DNA from: Terriglobia bacterium
Lineage (GTDB): Bacteria > Acidobacteriota > Terriglobia > Bryobacterales > Bryobacteraceae
Length of the DNA: 64,000 nucleotides
Reading direction: 5' to 3'
NCBI GenBank assembly: GCA_021325235.1
Contig: JAJPHN010000010.1
Location: forward strand, 54,301-118,300
In this document: positions 63,785-64,000 of the stretch, in pieces
Position numbering within the stretch: the stretch's first letter is position 1
Layout: each line of letters begins with the position of its first letter
Made by a program: the position numbers and the translations under genes
Notes under the pieces: model-generated
The model's input: only the letters and a program-made list of their open reading frames with translations
Told to the model about the DNA's origin: nothing
Database searches by the model: none

Positions 63785-64000
63785 TTAGGCGGCTTTGCTT
63801 TGGGCGCGTTTGCGGTCCCAGAGAGTCATGAGTTTTTCTTCGATTTCGGGAAGTGAAAATTCAAAGCCAAATTCGGACGGGTTGAACGGGATCTGCTTTT
63901 CGCTGCAGCGTTCCAGAAGACGGGCGGCGCGGGTGAGTTCTTCTTCGCGCTGTTTGCGGCGTTCGATCTGGAGTTCTTTCAGTTCTTTGATGTTCTTGTC
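63785..64000 (-). CDS. Partial member of the acidobacterial N-S-Q-L-S-T-G-P family (C-terminal end)
   Basis: An open frame of 71 residues runs in from the right edge to TAA at 63785-63787. It matches the C-terminus of the 229-residue protein at 12770-13459: D-K-N-I-K-E-L-K-E-L-Q corresponds to D-K-S-I-A-E-L-K-E-I-Q, followed by a charged coiled coil and F-G-F-E-F-S-L-P-E-I-E versus L-G-F-E-F-S-I-E-E-I. The start lies outside the window. Function unknown. Confidence 0.65.
   Translation of the reverse strand, partial: DKNIKELKELQIERRKQREEELTRAARLLERCSEKQIPFNPSEFGFEFSLPEIEEKLMTLWDRKRAQSKAA

Overview
The window looks like part of an Acidobacteriota chromosome, most likely Bryobacterales/Solibacter-like. 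The supporting marks are GC-rich DNA, an ADOP/MacB-type 'orphan' permease, the tail of a VWFA-related acidobacterial protein, two members of an 'N-S-Q-L-S-T-G-P-K-T-P-E-G-K' protein family, REP-like repeats next to a REP-associated transposase, and a TreS-maltokinase fusion. This placement is an inference from gene content. No tRNA, rRNA, CRISPR array or complete insertion sequence was seen, and no gene-free stretch is longer than about 250 bases.

Layout. 1-4.1 kb: end of GTP-dependent PEP carboxykinase, then an SGNH-like protein, a methyltransferase and a Tat-exported sugar isomerase/epimerase-like protein. 4.2-7.3 kb: an AT-richer accessory island. It has a GH19 muramidase/chitinase-like protein with no signal peptide, a secreted partner protein, a second older copy of the pair in which only the C-terminal tail of the enzyme survives, and a divergent small protein resembling an Hcp/tail-tube subunit. 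7.3-12 kb: the translation and secretion operon ffh-rpsP-khpA-rimM-trmD-rplS-rnhB plus a small membrane protein, with an unusual 26-bp triplication in front of rimM. 12-13.5 kb: RAYT/REP region. 13.5-28.7 kb: peptidases, prmA, ligD, dnaG-rpoD, nth, an N-acetylglucosamine-kinase-like gene, M20 and S9 peptidases and an Fsr-like efflux pump. 28.7-34 kb: a giant hybrid sensor kinase, then a GlcG/HbpS-like gene with formaldehyde dehydrogenase.

34-43.3 kb: arginine synthesis (argF, a small membrane protein, argG, argH, argR) with tandem ARG boxes at the argF promoter, followed by glycerol use (glpK-glpD-glpF). 43.3-50.9 kb: small stress-type proteins, a VOC protein, an ANTAR regulator with a self-complementary leader, the TreS-maltokinase fusion and a convergent NarL-type two-component pair. 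50.9-64 kb: glycosyltransferase, Hsp20, Mrp, cupin, succinate dehydrogenase sdhCAB, an AhpD-like protein, an HtrA protease, coaE, folD, an ADOP permease, and two family fragments at the right edge.

Most of the window is conserved housekeeping DNA. The best candidate for something undescribed is the 4.2-7.3 kb island: a cytoplasm-made cell-wall hydrolase, exported immunity-like partners, a displaced toxin tail with its own partner gene, and an Hcp-like neighbour. Other points of interest are the chain of stop/start-overlapping mini-ORFs before rimM, the RBS-masking leader of the ANTAR gene, a 40-bp near-perfect palindrome upstream of argF, and a maltokinase half whose catalytic-loop Asp is replaced by Arg.
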